DNA of 64,000 nt from Calvatia gigantea (GCA_025093985.1 JACAAK010000014.1:806001-870000), one strand, 5' to 3'. Positions 37,469 through 48,756 are shown, counted from the stretch's first letter. Program-made: numbers and translations. Notes: generated by a model not told the origin, from the letters alone.

Positions 37469-38808
37469 ATGGCCTCATCATTCCAACCACATCCATCTAT
37501 AGACGAACACCAGCCGCTGCTGGCCAAACCGACTGATGAGGAGAGCCTGGACCCTGTACCGGGCTCAGAGCCTCCACATAGTCCTCCAGATGCGAGTATA
37601 GCCGATAGCACAAAGAGCAAGGACCTAGAGCGGACATGGTCATCTGTAGCCTGGTATACAGGCCTAACAATTACAGGGCTAATTGCCCTGGGTCTGTTGA
37701 TCAAGGGTTTCATTGATGCAGGAGACTCTAATGTGAGGTCCTCCCTGAAGAACAAAAAAAACCCGCCATTGACATTACCCCACCTTCCACCAGTTTGACT
37801 TAAAGAAAGCCCTCAAAGATGCCATTGGCGGCGGTCTTAGTGGCGCAGCAGCCATGGTTCTCCAAGTACTAACGCTCATGCCCCTCCGCACGGTCATGAA
37901 CTACCAATACCGTTATGGCACCTCCACCACAACCGCTATTGGAACTCTCTACAATGACGGTGGTTGGACACGATATTACCACGGTCTTTCAGCTGCACTT
38001 ATCCAAGGCCCGGTGTCTCGGTTTGGCGACACGGCAGCAAACGTTGGAGTTCTTGCGCTGTTGAACTCAAATACGTACACGCGCAAGTTTCCAGAATATA
38101 TCAAGACGGTGTTTGCCTCGCTTGCCGCAGCGGCTTTCAGAATCATTTTGACACCAATTGATACCGTGAAGACGACGCTGCAGACGCAAGGAAGACCCGG
38201 CATACGGATCTTGAAAAACAGGGTGCGTCCTTGTCAGTTACAAATCACAATAAGATATTTCTTACCTCACGTATAGATAAGGAGGTATGGTATTAGGACC
38301 TTGTGGTATGGTGCGCTTGCTACCGCAGCTGCAACCTTTGTCGGCCACTACCCAGTATGTTTCACCTACCCAACCAAGTTCGCCTATGGTTAATTCATGA
38401 ATAACAGTGGTTCGGAACATACAACTACCTCCAACGCGCCCTCCCGCCAGGCCATTCTAAGTTTGGGATTCTCGGACGTCAAGCATTCATTGGATTCGTA
38501 GCTTCTGTTGTGTCCGATACCATATCCAATTCCCTCCGTGTCGTCAAGACATATCGGCAAGTCAATGAAACGCGTATCGGTTACTTCAATGCCGCTCGCG
38601 CAGTTGTAGCTGTCGATGGCTGGAAAGGGCTGTTGGGACGTGGGTTGAAGATTAAAATTCTGGCGAACGGGTTGCAAGGGTTGATGTTTTCGATTCTCTG
38701 GAAGTTTTTCATGGACCTGTCAGTGTTGCTTTGATATGATTGCTTGGAATAAGTAAAAAAATGCTGATATCCGTGTATAGGTGGAACCGAAAAACTGAGC
38801 AGGGATGA
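37469..38808 (+). CDS. Mitochondrial-carrier-like membrane protein
   Basis: Exons 37469-37732, 37794-38222, 38277-38354, 38408 to about 38718 and 38781-38808. If the last splice is not used, the frame ends at 38734 instead. The protein opens with a ~60-residue acidic Pro-rich tail and a hydrophobic segment (WYTGLTITGLIALGLLIKGF). Three carrier repeats follow: GGLSGAAAMVLQVLTLMPLRTVM, LAAAAFRIILTPIDTVKTTLQTQG (a clear PxD/ExxK motif) and AFIGFVASVVSDTISNSLRVVKTY. Only the middle repeat has the full signature, so it is a divergent member. Carriers of this class move metabolites across inner mitochondrial or other organelle membranes; the substrate cannot be read. The start MASSFQPHP is preferred over an upstream GTG-initiated extension. 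Confidence 0.8.
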
Positions 38809-39020
38809 TAATGATGACATATCGTACCGACGTAAGGGTATGCATGTGGGTAAAAACGCGAGCATAGTGTACCAAAAACGAACGGCCATATAGAATTCTA
38901 TATCTCACATGAGCCTTGCTATCACCAGGAAGCTCAATGTCGAGTGTCAAAAGAATGAAGCTAATTCCGCGAACTTAAACGATGCCCTTGAGACAATGAT
39001 CAGCCCCTTCATAGTTGGCC

Positions 39021-40692
39021 CTAAAAGGTGAAATGACGTACAAAATCGACCCCGCCATTTTCTGTCATATAGTCCAGCTCGAGTTTCAAGCCATCCCTCT
39101 GCAAATCCTCAAACGCGGACATAAATTGCGTATGAAGGGTCTCCGAGTATCGTATCCGCACGTGTTCCAATATCGACGGTTTGGCAATATCCCCCTCCTC
39201 TCCTTCCTCTTCGTCCTCCGCTGCTACCACCAGTCCATTTGACCCATCCATCTTCACCATCACCTGGGAACCTCGGCTTCCTGTACCGGTGCGGCTTGCT
39301 CAAATGGATGCTCGTTCTGCGGGATTGAACCATATGAATGAACGCATCCGCAATCGTGTTATCCAACTTGACTTCGATCGAAGTCAGTTTAGGCAGGAGC
39401 GGCAGCTCCGAATTCGACGTTCGTCTCCTCACCCTACCAGGATCGGCTTCTGTATCACTCTCCCCGCCCTCACTACCTCCCTCGTCGTTCTCGACACCTT
39501 CAAACTCGGCGTACTCTCCATCGACAACCCAACTCTTCCACCTCAGCTCGTCAAACACGACTTCGGTCACACTCGGCGGACCTTGACCCTCTTTCAAAGG
39601 ATGCACCACTAACCGCTCCACAGTCGGGACCAGCCGTAGGCCCGCAACCAGATTCTGATCTGATAATGCCGTCTTACGAAGATGAAGCGTTTGGAGGGAA
39701 CCTAAACGGGACAAAAAGCTCGTAAATTCCGCCGTGCCAAAATGTGATTTGAGATTACAGATAGTGAGGGATAAGAGATTTGAGAGGGTGAGGAGCGGGA
39801 AGAGCGGCGTGAGATCGATTTGCTCGTCCCATGGTGATGTAAGGATTGAAAGATGTGTCAGGGAAGCGTGGTCGATCGGTTTGAGACCTCGTATGGGTAT
39901 CGTGTTTGTGGGTATTGAGGGTACTGGGGATGAAGATGTGGTGAGGAAGATAAAGCCAGCCTTCTGGAGAGAAGCGGATTGGCACAGGATGGAAAAACAT
40001 TCCTCAATCGTCACGGCCATAACTGGTATATTCGTGAGATTGCGCCAGGGGAATGTAAACAGGAATGGGGAGAGGTTGACGCATTCCAGACTTGTTAATT
40101 TCGGTGAGTATTTGAACATCTCGAGCTGGGATCCGCGGTCGGTCTTATTCCGACTTTCGCTAGTGTCATCATCATCATCGTCGTCGTCCTCTTCTTCGTC
40201 GCCCTCACCGAGAGTTATATCTGCGATATCTGTGCCGGTCCCGAGGCTTAGAACCCGCAATAACGGAACCTCGCCCATGACGTGTTTGAACCTCCGAAAC
40301 ACGTCAAACGGCAAATAAAAGAACATCTCTTTCCACCTATTAGAATGTTGTATCAAGCACTCTAGTGCCGGGTGGCTTCTTTCAAATGGTGGATCTTCCC
40401 AGAACACGTAGACAGTCAGTGGACACCCTCCAGATCGCTCCATCCATGTCTGGACGAGATCCGCTTGAGTTTTAGCTTTGTTTAACCCAAGCTGAATAAA
40501 AAGTCGCGCCCAGAGTCGTGGCGTAGCCAAAGCTGCGGCGCGCCAGTGCGTACATATGTGAGAGACGAGAAGGGGGTGTGTAATGGAGTTGGTTGGCGTC
40601 GGGGAGGATGATGATGACGACGAGATTAGGTGCAGGAAGATCTCAGAGAGAAGTTCGCTAGGGAATGTACAGCGCAAGTCCCAGGGTGCCAT
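39021..40692 (-). CDS. F-box protein with leucine-rich region
   Basis: It starts MAPWDLRCTFPSELLSEIFLHL at 40692; the F-box continues with SHICTHWRAAALATPRLWARL, the Skp1-binding pattern common in large Agaricomycete F-box families. Degenerate leucine-rich strands follow, with an acidic run of about eight Asp (40158-40205, a GAT/GAC microsatellite). The frame is open to 39109, but a better end is obtained by splicing 39264-39330 out. That joins exon 40692-39331 to 39263-39021, ending in SAFEDLQRDGLKLELDY and giving 534 aa. Such proteins recruit substrates to SCF ubiquitin ligases; the target is unknown. The donor GTTCAA is weak, so the choice of ending is open. Confidence 0.82.
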
Positions 40693-42351
40693 AGTTCAGT
40701 CTACGGAGGCAAGTCGAGTAGCCGATGAGGCAAGATTGATAGATATATATTCTGATCGTTGAAACATCAGTGTTCATACTTTACTCGGCATGGCGGACAA
40801 ATGTGAGGCTCACCCAAAAGGCAAATCACCCAGAATCCGCCGCAACAAACAGTCACCCAATTCCACGTCTCAACTCAACGCTCAAAGCGTGTCCCTCACG
40901 CCGACGACAGTGCACTGTGAATATATCCTGCTGTCCTTCCCTCCAACTTGTCTTTGGCTGGGATCTCAATGGATCACAGGCCGGCTGGGTTTAAGAGAAT
41001 GCCTCTGAAGACGTGCCAGCAGAAAAGCAAGCCTAGAGAGTGGTGGAAGGATGTTGGATGGAAGGAATGAGGACGAAGCTGAGAGAGAGATCATCGATGT
41101 AATCAGCCGTTAGCGCTATTTTTGGTCCACCCTCTATCCCACGTGGGGGATGCCATCTTCGGATCTTCCCGATGACGGGACTCTGCCGAAGCGGGGAAGT
41201 GGTCAGCCGTTCGTGGGGGTGGTGCTTTCGGAATTGACTCGGACCCGTTACGCAAGAGTCGACGTCAAGAGGCTATCTGCCAAGTCTGTCTAATGTCCTT
41301 TGAAGTTTGAAGGATCCGAGCCTGTTGACTTCAGACAAAGAGACTAAATTTGGGATACCAGCATTATTTATGCTCACAAGCTCTACAAATATCCCTTAGC
41401 TATCCATCGACCAAGTATTAACCACAGGGACTCCGTATGAAATTACTGGATATGAACGGGACCCGCTCTATTCTCGCTGAACGGTGCAACGACACACCCC
41501 AACAAATTCTGTCAGGAATGGTTGCAGCGTTTCGCCATGACAGAAACGTCAATGCAGGGAGGAGCTGGAATGATGCGTTACGCATCAGAGAATGTTTAAG
41601 GTGGAATCCATCGCCGAAAGCCAAGATTTTGTTTTTGGTGCGGGGCTTTCAGGATTAAAATCGCAGTTATCACTATTTTTGGCCATTTCTTCGAAAAACA
41701 ACAGCTTCTCGATGCCTGTATTCATATGCCGAGTCGTACATGTATCAGGAAGAAGCACGTCATATGACTTCGCAGGGATCCTCAAGCACCGTACTACCAG
41801 TCAGAATTGTTGTGTCCCTTGAAAAGAATTTGAAGTAGTGTCGGCTTTGTGTTCGCGGAACGGAGGTAACATTCTTCCAGGATCACAAACCTCGCGATAT
41901 CCGACGGTCAGCCCACGAGACGTCGAGATATGTTCGGGGTGAGGGTGGAGGTTCTTCAAATAAATGGTACTTCGAATTCATGGCTGTGAAAGGAATGACG
42001 ACGCATCCGGTAGCAGGCGGTGACGCCGCTTGTTCTGAATTACTCTAGCGGGTCCTTGGACATAAATAACCCTCGACGGCAGGCCGCGCGTCAGTTGAGG
42101 TTGACGCCCGAAGTGATGAACACTATCGCTAGCTGGAGCGCTTGTCCCAACACCCGGCCATGCACAGGTCCGATGTTTGATGAACTCGACAAGCAAACCT
42201 ACTGTTATGACATGGGGGACGTAGTCTAGACTAGCTAAGTACGGGTCCGCTGTAGATAAATGTAGATAACGGAATTGAACTGTGCTGATTGATATCACCA
42301 TACCGCAATAATTCAGATCGACAGCTCTGCTAACATTGAACAGTGGCGGTC
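40693..42351. other. Intergenic, nothing recognised
   Basis: Short open frames on both strands carry no motif. No repeat, RNA gene or transposon end is seen. Confidence 0.4.
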
Positions 42352-42960
42352 ATGGCAGACCCTAATGGGAGCTTCTGCTTTCCTGTCCCCCAGCTCTCGA
42401 AAACGCTCGCCTCAAACTCGCACTATGGAACCCTTCAATCCATTCATCTTACTGCCCAACAAACCAAACCCCAGTCAGAGCTGTCCAAATATCTACCCTT
42501 CGGAACACTTGATTCCCGCAAAACATTTGATTCTTGGTACGAAGAAGTAGTCCAATCCAAGCCTACTCATATCGCCTTCGCCGTCTTTGACAAAACTCAA
42601 CAGAGTGTCAACGAGCAGTTTGCAGGGATGATAGGCTCACTCAACGTCTCACTGGAGCATCTTTCAATCGAATCTCAGTCGAAATTGGGCTCTTAACCAT
42701 CCCTCCTACCTTTCACCTCACGCTCGTCCCGTCCAATGCGGTCGGCCTTTTGCTGCACTGGCTGCTGAACCCCCGACCCTCTAGATGGTCGAACAGGCTT
42801 GGGACTAGAGAGAGTTTATTGGAGTGCGAACACACTTAATGCCAGAAGTATTGCACTAGCCGAAGGATGAAACTTGCAGCCATCTTTCGATGGGATCGCA
42901 TTCTACCTGCTGATCGCGTCAATTTCGCAAAGAAGGAGAAAGTGAGGCAGAGGGATCCCA
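42352..42960 (+). pseudogene. GNAT acetyltransferase pseudogene
   Basis: Starts MADPNGSFCFPVPQLSKTL and continues 115 codons, matching the arrangement of the intact GNAT gene at 33159-33972. At about 42669 an 11-bp partial duplication (TCGAATCTCAGTCGAA) shifts the frame, and the stop at 42694 follows. The conserved EIGLLTIPPTFHLT and SNAVGLLLHW resume in another frame, then further shifts precede GLERVYWSANTLNARS and the FRWDRILPADR end near 42920. No pair of splice sites I tried rescues all of these, so I call it broken. It is intronless in the part seen, unlike its relative. Confidence 0.7.
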
Positions 42961-43310
42961 GGGAAGAGCATCCTGGAAGAGATAGGCACGGTTAGCGATC
43001 TGTTGGGATGACTGGGTTACCGGTGAGAGAGAGAAGGCCGACAAGGTCATGCAAGGATCAGCTGAGAAATGCGGTTGGTAATCGTAGTAAATTTGCGCGT
43101 TATAGGTCTACTGGTTGATACCCTAATACATGCGCCACTCAAGGTGATCTCTAGATCTTTTCCGACCAATCACCACTTATCTTCGACTAAGTACCACGGA
43201 AGATCTCCAAATGCCATTATTAGGATGATGGGGCATCGCGTAATAAGAAGGCCACCCAGCCGACCAATAGGACAGGACTCTTCTCTCTCCTGCCACCCTG
43301 AAGGAAAAAC
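42961..43310. other. Intergenic, upstream of hydrolase gene
   Basis: No gene or repeat is seen; it holds the 5' flank of the alpha/beta hydrolase gene. Confidence 0.35.
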
Positions 43311-44294
43311 ATGGCGACGGATACTTTCACCAAGTACGAATCCCGTTTTACGAAATCAGTGGACGGGACAGAGATCTACACCGATGCAGCCGGGAATCGT
43401 TCTCCGGCTTCTCCAGTCATCGTTCTGATTCATGGATCATCTGTGGTCAAGGCCGCATTTGACCCTATCTTCGAGGATCCCAAGTGGACCTCGGGTGCAT
43501 TTCTGGTGGGTTCACCTCGTGGTGTTAAAGCAACGTAGCCGAGCTGAGTAAGGGAACAACAGGTCCGGTATGATGCCCGTGGACATGGCAGGAGCGGGAA
43601 GCCAACGACAGATGAAGCATGGGAGTCGAAACGTATCTCAGAGGATTTCGAAGCCGTATGCAAAGAATTCGATGTCAAGAAAGCATTTGTCCTAGGATGG
43701 AGTGTCGGGTGTGAGCCAAGTTACCACGTTTCGCTCAGAAGAAAAACCTCATCTTTTTCAGCCTCGCACTTTGTGGACATCTCGACCTATAACGCTTCAG
43801 TTACTATCTCTGGTTTGATCAATGTGGCAGGCGCGGTTTACCTCGAACCATCTATCATCGGACGCACCGTTAACCACCAAAACTTCGGGGTCTTAAAAAA
43901 CTTGGTTGACCCACCCTCCGTCGATGTTTTCCAGCAGGCGATACTCGACTTCCTTCATCTGTTCCCACAAACGCTTTCTCCAGAACTGTTCCGGGTTATG
44001 TTGGAAGGAATCCTCCTCCAACCGCGCTCAGTAGCTGCGAGATTGAATAGTCGGTCCCAAAACCCCGAGAGGCTCTTGCAGGAGGCACGAAAAGGAAATC
44101 TACCTATGCTCGTTTTGACCGGTGGTAAGGACAAAATACTGAATGCTGAGGGCTTAAGGGGTGTAATTCAGGAGCTGGGGTGGCAGAAGTGCACGTATAG
44201 TCACTTGGAAGAGGCTGACCATATGCCATGGGCCTCTTGTCCGGAGGCCTTCAGGGACACGGTGTTGGGATGGGTAAAGGCGAACCACTCCTAG
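43311..44294 (+). CDS. Alpha/beta hydrolase, AB hydrolase-1 type
   Basis: Exons 43311-43505, 43563-43710 and 43762-44294 give 291 aa with phase-consistent introns of 57 and 51 bp. The ATG at 43311 gives MATDTFTKYESRF. Fold marks are the oxyanion region VIVLIHGSSV, VRYDARGHGRSGKP, nucleophile elbow GWSVGSS (Ser in GxSxG), a catalytic Asp candidate in LVLTGGKDKIL and His in EEADHMPW. No signal peptide is present, so it is probably cytosolic. The family covers esterases, epoxide hydrolases, haloperoxidases and lactonases; the substrate is not inferable. It lies at the edge of the retrotransposon block. Confidence 0.88.
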
Positions 44295-44516
44295 AAATAT
44301 GATTACGCAATACAAACGTCTTCTTTTTCGTTGTTGTGCAGCGGCCCCCAACGGCGTAAAATCCAAATTCCCCAAGGAGGGGCAACCAACGTGCCACATA
44401 GAAATACTCACAAGACAGGCCGCCGGTATATGGCAGCTTGAGCGGCTGTTAACACTAGGCATTTTTGGACTGGCTTACTTGCAGTTGGAAATCTGAAATG
44501 GAGGTCTCTCATGATC

Positions 44517-44534
44517 TAAGCCTGATCAGGCTTA
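44517..44534. repeat. Perfect 18-bp palindrome
   Basis: TAAGCCTGATCAGGCTTA reads the same on both strands. It lies 223 bp after the hydrolase stop and 40 bp before the 83-bp dispersed repeat. It may be a protein binding site, a small terminator-like hairpin or a transposon end. Confidence 0.6.
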
Positions 44535-44573
44535 CAACCCTTGACCTCTACCCTTACTTTCCCATAATAATCT

Positions 44574-44656
44574 CAGACTCCTACCCAGTCACATGGAACG
44601 CTCTTATATAAGCGGACGTTGATCCAAAGTGATACTGAAACTTTGTCAACTGCTAA
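44574..44656 (-). repeat. 83-bp dispersed repeat, copy 2 (inverted)
   Basis: Inverted match to 1787-1869 with six mismatches. Here the core reads CTTATATAAG, a good TATA box on the minus strand. Compared with copy 1, five of six changes are transitions, and three lie at CpG positions of copy 1. Confidence 0.75.
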
Positions 44657-45659
44657 TGTTACGTGTGTTACCTTACTTCGTAACTGGGCCTGGATCATCT
44701 CCACTCAGGGATGTTGTAACAAGCAGCAGGGATCTAGAGTGAGATAATACACTCAGAATCATAGAACGAGACTATAAATATATTAAGAAATACCTAGAGT
44801 GAGATAATACACTATAGGTCATATAAGTAAAAGGTATAATGCAGTTAAGCATAATGTAACTCACCTCAGAATCGTAGAACAAGATTGAGGTGTACGAAAG
44901 TACAGTAAAGCTCGAAAATAGAGCAATTACATAATGGCTGATGTAATGAGTGGAACTGAAGAATAGTCCGAAGTAAGTCCTTACAAAGAGGGTATATGCA
45001 CAACAAGGGAGAGGTTCAATGCTATAGCCCAGGAGTATATGACAAGTCTCAATGACTTCTGTGCAGACTTCAGATTGCTCCCTCAAGTAGAAGCTCATGC
45101 TTGTCTAAGAAGTCTGAGTTAAATGTCACTGCAGTCCCCAAGGTTGTTAACCTTGTAGCAGACAAGTAAAGATAAGGAAGCTTGTTACTAGAATAACCTA
45201 AGGTAATACAGATGTACTACTTTAAGGTTTATATACTAGCTACAAGTAAGGGAATGAGTAATTATATAGTAAAAGGGTATGAGTCAATGGGAGACTACTA
45301 CAGGTTAATTGGTAATCTATGGAGTCATGGGGATAAGTGAGAAATAAAGAAAAGAAGCCATATGAGTCACAAGGAGATAGAGATGAGTAGATAGAAGTCT
45401 GATGATGGAAATAGAGAAGGTGAAACAGGAACATGACTCAGAAGGAGTCATAAGAAGTAAAGGTAGAAATACATGTGTTAAATAAATAAAGAACAGACTG
45501 GGGTATAAGGAAGGGAATAGGAAAGTCTAAACAGAAGGTTAATATGTAGATAGGAGGAGTCCAAAAATGTGGTAAGTTCATAACATTAGTCCATCTCTAG
45601 GTAAATTACTCTGAAATTTATGCAGATAGACAGAAAAAGTCAAGGGAGACACCATCATC
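44657..45659. repeat. AT-rich repeat-derived stretch
   Basis: A 20-bp motif beginning CTAGAGTGAGATAATACACT occurs at 44734 and again at 44793, and a CAGAATC-TAGAACAAGA-like motif at 44755 and about 44867, all in direct orientation. The rest is AT-rich, CpG-poor and without a readable frame. It is probably a decayed transposon at the border of the retrotransposon block. Confidence 0.45.
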
Positions 45660-46236
45660 ATAGTCTTCATTGTTGAAGGTATTGTGGAGGTTAGAATAGA
45701 TGGGTGGTTGATAGTGCTCTTTCATTTGGTTTACTGCCTCTACATGTTTGGGGTAGTGAGGACAGTGTTCAGGCTTGTGCTGGGGATTTTAAGTTTCACA
45801 GATTTGGCAGAAGTATTAGGGACAGGACCACTTGTAGTGTCCTAGATTTGTTTTGTGGCAGATGGGGCATATGGTATGTTGGCAATGGCTAGCCCAATGG
45901 CTGATTGTGGGAAGGTGGAGCTTTTCACATTTCTTGCAGAATGCTCCAGAGATAAAGTTTACATTGTTCATGGCTTGAGGTCAGGTTGGGGTTTGTCAGT
46001 AGTTGGCTTCTCTAATAGTTTGTGTATTGCCTCCATTTCCTCATTGGTGAGTGGGGGTATTTCCTCCTGGGCCAGCATTTGGTTGAGGTGTTCTATTAGT
46101 GTGAACACAGTTCATTCCAGTCAGGTTTGAGACATGGTGTAATGGAGAGGGTTGAGGTTGGATTGGGGGAGGTAGGTTTGCTGGAGTAGGATGGGGAGTG
46201 GGGGAGGCACTGGCTGGGATGTGTAATTCATTCAAA
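45660..46236 (-). pseudogene. Cys/His-rich transposon ORF relic
   Basis: Minus-strand frames give a short acidic helical stretch (EEIPPLTNEEMEAIHKLLEK) followed by a Cys/His-rich run with CKKCEKLH, CPICHKTNLGHYKWSCP and CQIC followed by H and C residues. It resembles tandem zinc-binding knuckles of a retroelement protein. Stops interrupt it. It abuts the duplicated unit at 46234. I cannot assign the element family. Confidence 0.45.
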
Positions 46237-46371
46237 GTCAGATGAGGGTGCTAGTTGGATGGGAGAGGATCAACCTGATGCTCTCTGAGGTAGCAGGCAA
46301 AAGCCTGAGGTAATCCAAGGCTTTATAATACCTTGATAAATACAGCTGCTTGATCAGTTGTTGTTATGACC

Positions 46372-46666
46372 TTAGTCTGAGTTTACCTCAGGTTGCAACT
46401 TTGGGCTAAGACTTGAGGGGGAGTAAGGGGAGAGGAACAAAGGTGGTTAAGTGTACTGAATACAGTGGGTGTATGTACACTTAAATACAGGAGGTCATCC
46501 AGTTGAATAGATGGAGTAACTATATAAAACATCCGATCAGGCTAGTGCAATAGTTAACACAAGTCATAGACAGAGATTGCTCAGCAGGAATAGCTGAAAC
46601 AGATATACTAGGGACAGGAATGCAGACAAGGATGGAGTGTGACTTGATCAGTAGAAAACCATAACA
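46372..46666 (-). mobile_element. 3' LTR of minus-strand Ty3/gypsy element
   Basis: 295 bp bounded by TG...CA (TGTTATGG...CATAACA on the minus strand). Directly before it on the minus strand is AATTAGGGGGTAT, a polypurine-tract-like stretch, which marks it as the 3' LTR of an element whose pol lies at 47664-48447. Related LTRs lie at 48448, 54606, 56682 and 61379. Confidence 0.8.
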
Positions 46667-46691
46667 ATACCCCCTAATTTGGCTTCATGCC

Positions 46692-47648
46692 TCAGGAAGC
46701 CTTGTCAAAGTCACCATTGACTACAGCAGAGGTGAGGGCTTTCTTGGTGGCTCTAATGAGGTATTTTCCATCGTTTGACTGTGTGAAGAAGACAGGTAAG
46801 TGGCTTTGTCCATTCTGGTGGATAGGGACTGGGACACCGTTGAATGGGAAATCAGTCATGGTAGAGTTGTCCCAATAGCTCTTGACTATTGTCCTCCAAT
46901 AGTGTTGGTTCTTTTCTTGGCCTGGTAATACAGTGTGGAATCTTGCGGGTGGGAGAAAAACCATTATAAAACAGTGGAGGGAGTTGACTTCTTCTTTCAT
47001 AGAGACAGTAGTTTCTTCATCCATGGGTGTGTCAGCTTGGGTTGGTAGTGTGGGGTTGATCATACTGTGTAATTCGGAAAGGGTACTATGGATCCTGTTG
47101 ACAAAGGCATCAATCTCTGGATCCTCAGTGGTTTTGTCACATCTGAGTAGGTTTATGGCTATGTTGGCAAGTTCTAGGAATATATCAGCAATATTGAGGT
47201 GTTTGAATACCTCAGGTCCGAGGTCAATACAGTTGTGGAGGCTGTGGACATGGTCTTGTTCACTGGGTGTGAGTATAGATTGGTCTAGGGCTTGGAAGAT
47301 GGCAGGGATGTGCTGATTGGTGGATGAGGATGTGTTGGTGAACCCTGTGTACATGTCAGTGAAGGTAATGCATATGGTAGCAAGGGTAATGTGTCAGTTG
47401 ATGACTAATTGCTTGTTTTGGGCAGTAATGGTTTCTATTTCACTATTGGTGGCTTTGTTGACATCTTTTAGTAGGGATTCAAGAAGCCCCTGTGCTGGGG
47501 ATGGTATGGTGGTAAGGTTGTAGTGAGTGCTTTGGGGTGCAGGTGCTTGGCTGTTGCCTAGTTCTGGGAGGGGAATGGATAAGATTGTAGTTGGATTGGG
47601 GTGGACAAGGGAGTGGATGGTAACACAGTTGGCTTGGGAGAAAGGCAT
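46692..47648 (-). CDS. Extra 3' ORF of Ty3/gypsy chromovirus, one in-frame TGA
   Basis: A frame of 318 codons starts MPFSQANCVTIHSLVHPN at 47648, 16 bp after the pol stop, and ends 26 bp before the 3' LTR. One TGA at 47394-47396 (codon 85) splits it; the rest is open, including a 220-codon part from 47354. That TGA could be a former CGA. The product is polar and helical, with no signal peptide, membrane segment or Cys knuckle, so it does not look like an envelope protein. I recognise no family. The position after the chromodomain, where env would lie, makes it an accessory ORF of the element. The duplicate at 54926-55882 carries the same TGA. Confidence 0.6.
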
Positions 47649-47663
47649 GTCTGGCTAGTTTCT

Positions 47664-48447
47664 TTAGTTGGATGATGATTTTTTGGTTTTTCTGCCCCTC
47701 TTTTTATGGGTATCCTCCAGATGTCTCTTTTGATAATCTGCTATTGCATCTTGAGTATTTGTTAGGTTTGACTCTGCTATCCATGTATCATCCTTGTTGT
47801 CATATTCCTTCCAGTGTACAAGGAATTGATAACCCTGTCCTCATTTTTGTTGTCCTCGGATCTTCTCTATCTCATATTCTTCTTCATTATTGATGATCAC
47901 TGGCTTGGGCACTGGTAGTTTCCGCTGTCTTGGAAATGCTGCTTTCTGTACTGGGGTTAGCAGCTGCTCATTAAACACATTATGGATGGCCCATCCTTCT
48001 AGTAATGTGAGCCGATATACCGCTTCTCCTATCTTTTCCTTGATTTGGAAAGGCCCATACCTTTTCTGGCCTAGCTTCTTTGATGGCTGATTGGTATGGA
48101 TGTTTGCATTTTCTAGCCATACTTCATCACCAATTTGATATTGCATTATGTGCAGCTTGCTGTTGTTGTAGGTCTGTTTCATCTTTTCTTGATATAATCA
48201 TAGTGCCACTGCAGAGTTCTCTCTGGCATTCCATAGTTGTTTCAGGAATTTGGTGCTACTGGGGTTGTTCATTACTCTGCAGTCTTTCCCTTTCCAGGGG
48301 TGTTGTCCATAATTGAGGTAGAATGGTGTTTCCTGTGTTCCACTGTACCTCTTGTCATTGTACTAGAACTTGGCCATGGGTAGCCAATTCACCCAATTGT
48401 TTTGTTCATAGTTGCAGTATAGGTGAAGGTATGTTTCAACTTTGTGG
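47664..48447 (-). pseudogene. Ty3/gypsy integrase C terminus plus chromodomain
   Basis: From 48447 leftward the frame reads the end of the integrase core (YNDKRYSGTQETPFYLNYG), then KLHIMQYQIGDEVWLENANI, KLGQKRYGPFQIKEKIGEA, and a chromodomain (EYEIEKIRGQQK, QFLVHWKEYDNKDDTWI). It stops with TAA at 47664. In-frame TAG and TGA codons interrupt it, including one inside the chromodomain (QQK then TGA). The chromodomain marks the element as a chromovirus, which targets integration to modified chromatin. It is truncated at 48447 by the LTR of a second element in the opposite orientation. Confidence 0.85.
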
Positions 48448-48756
48448 TGTTGTGAACATTAGTCTATTTTCATGTCAGCTCCACACTTATCTGCATTCCC
48501 TCTTGTCGCGTACCTGTTTTAGTTATTCCTGTCTGTGCGATCTCCAAATCCTGACTTATAACTACTACGCTATAGTCATCGGACATTTCATGTAGTTACT
48601 TCCATCCATTCAACTGGATGCTCCCTTCTGTATTTAAGCGTACATACATACTCCTGTATTCGGTATGCTTAACCACCTAGTTTCTCTTCCCTTACTTGCC
48701 CTCAAGTCTTAAGCCCAAGTTGCAACCTGAGGTTTACTCAGACTAAGGTCGTAACA
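48448..48756 (+). mobile_element. 5' LTR of plus-strand Ty3/gypsy element
   Basis: 309 bp bounded by TG...CA, opposite in orientation to the LTR at 46372 and similar along its length (shared ATTCAACTGGATG, CTCAAGTCTTA, ACTCAGACTAAGGTC). It lies inside the integrase of the minus-strand element and is followed by gag at 48836, so a second element was inserted into, or recombined with, the first. Confidence 0.8.

Noticed and set aside
38801..38950. Minus-strand frames overlapping the carrier gene 3' end
   Set aside because: Opposite strand of a better supported gene, with no motif.
44734..44813. Direct repeats as a CRISPR-like array
   Set aside because: Only two copies, no regular spacers, and the genome is fungal.
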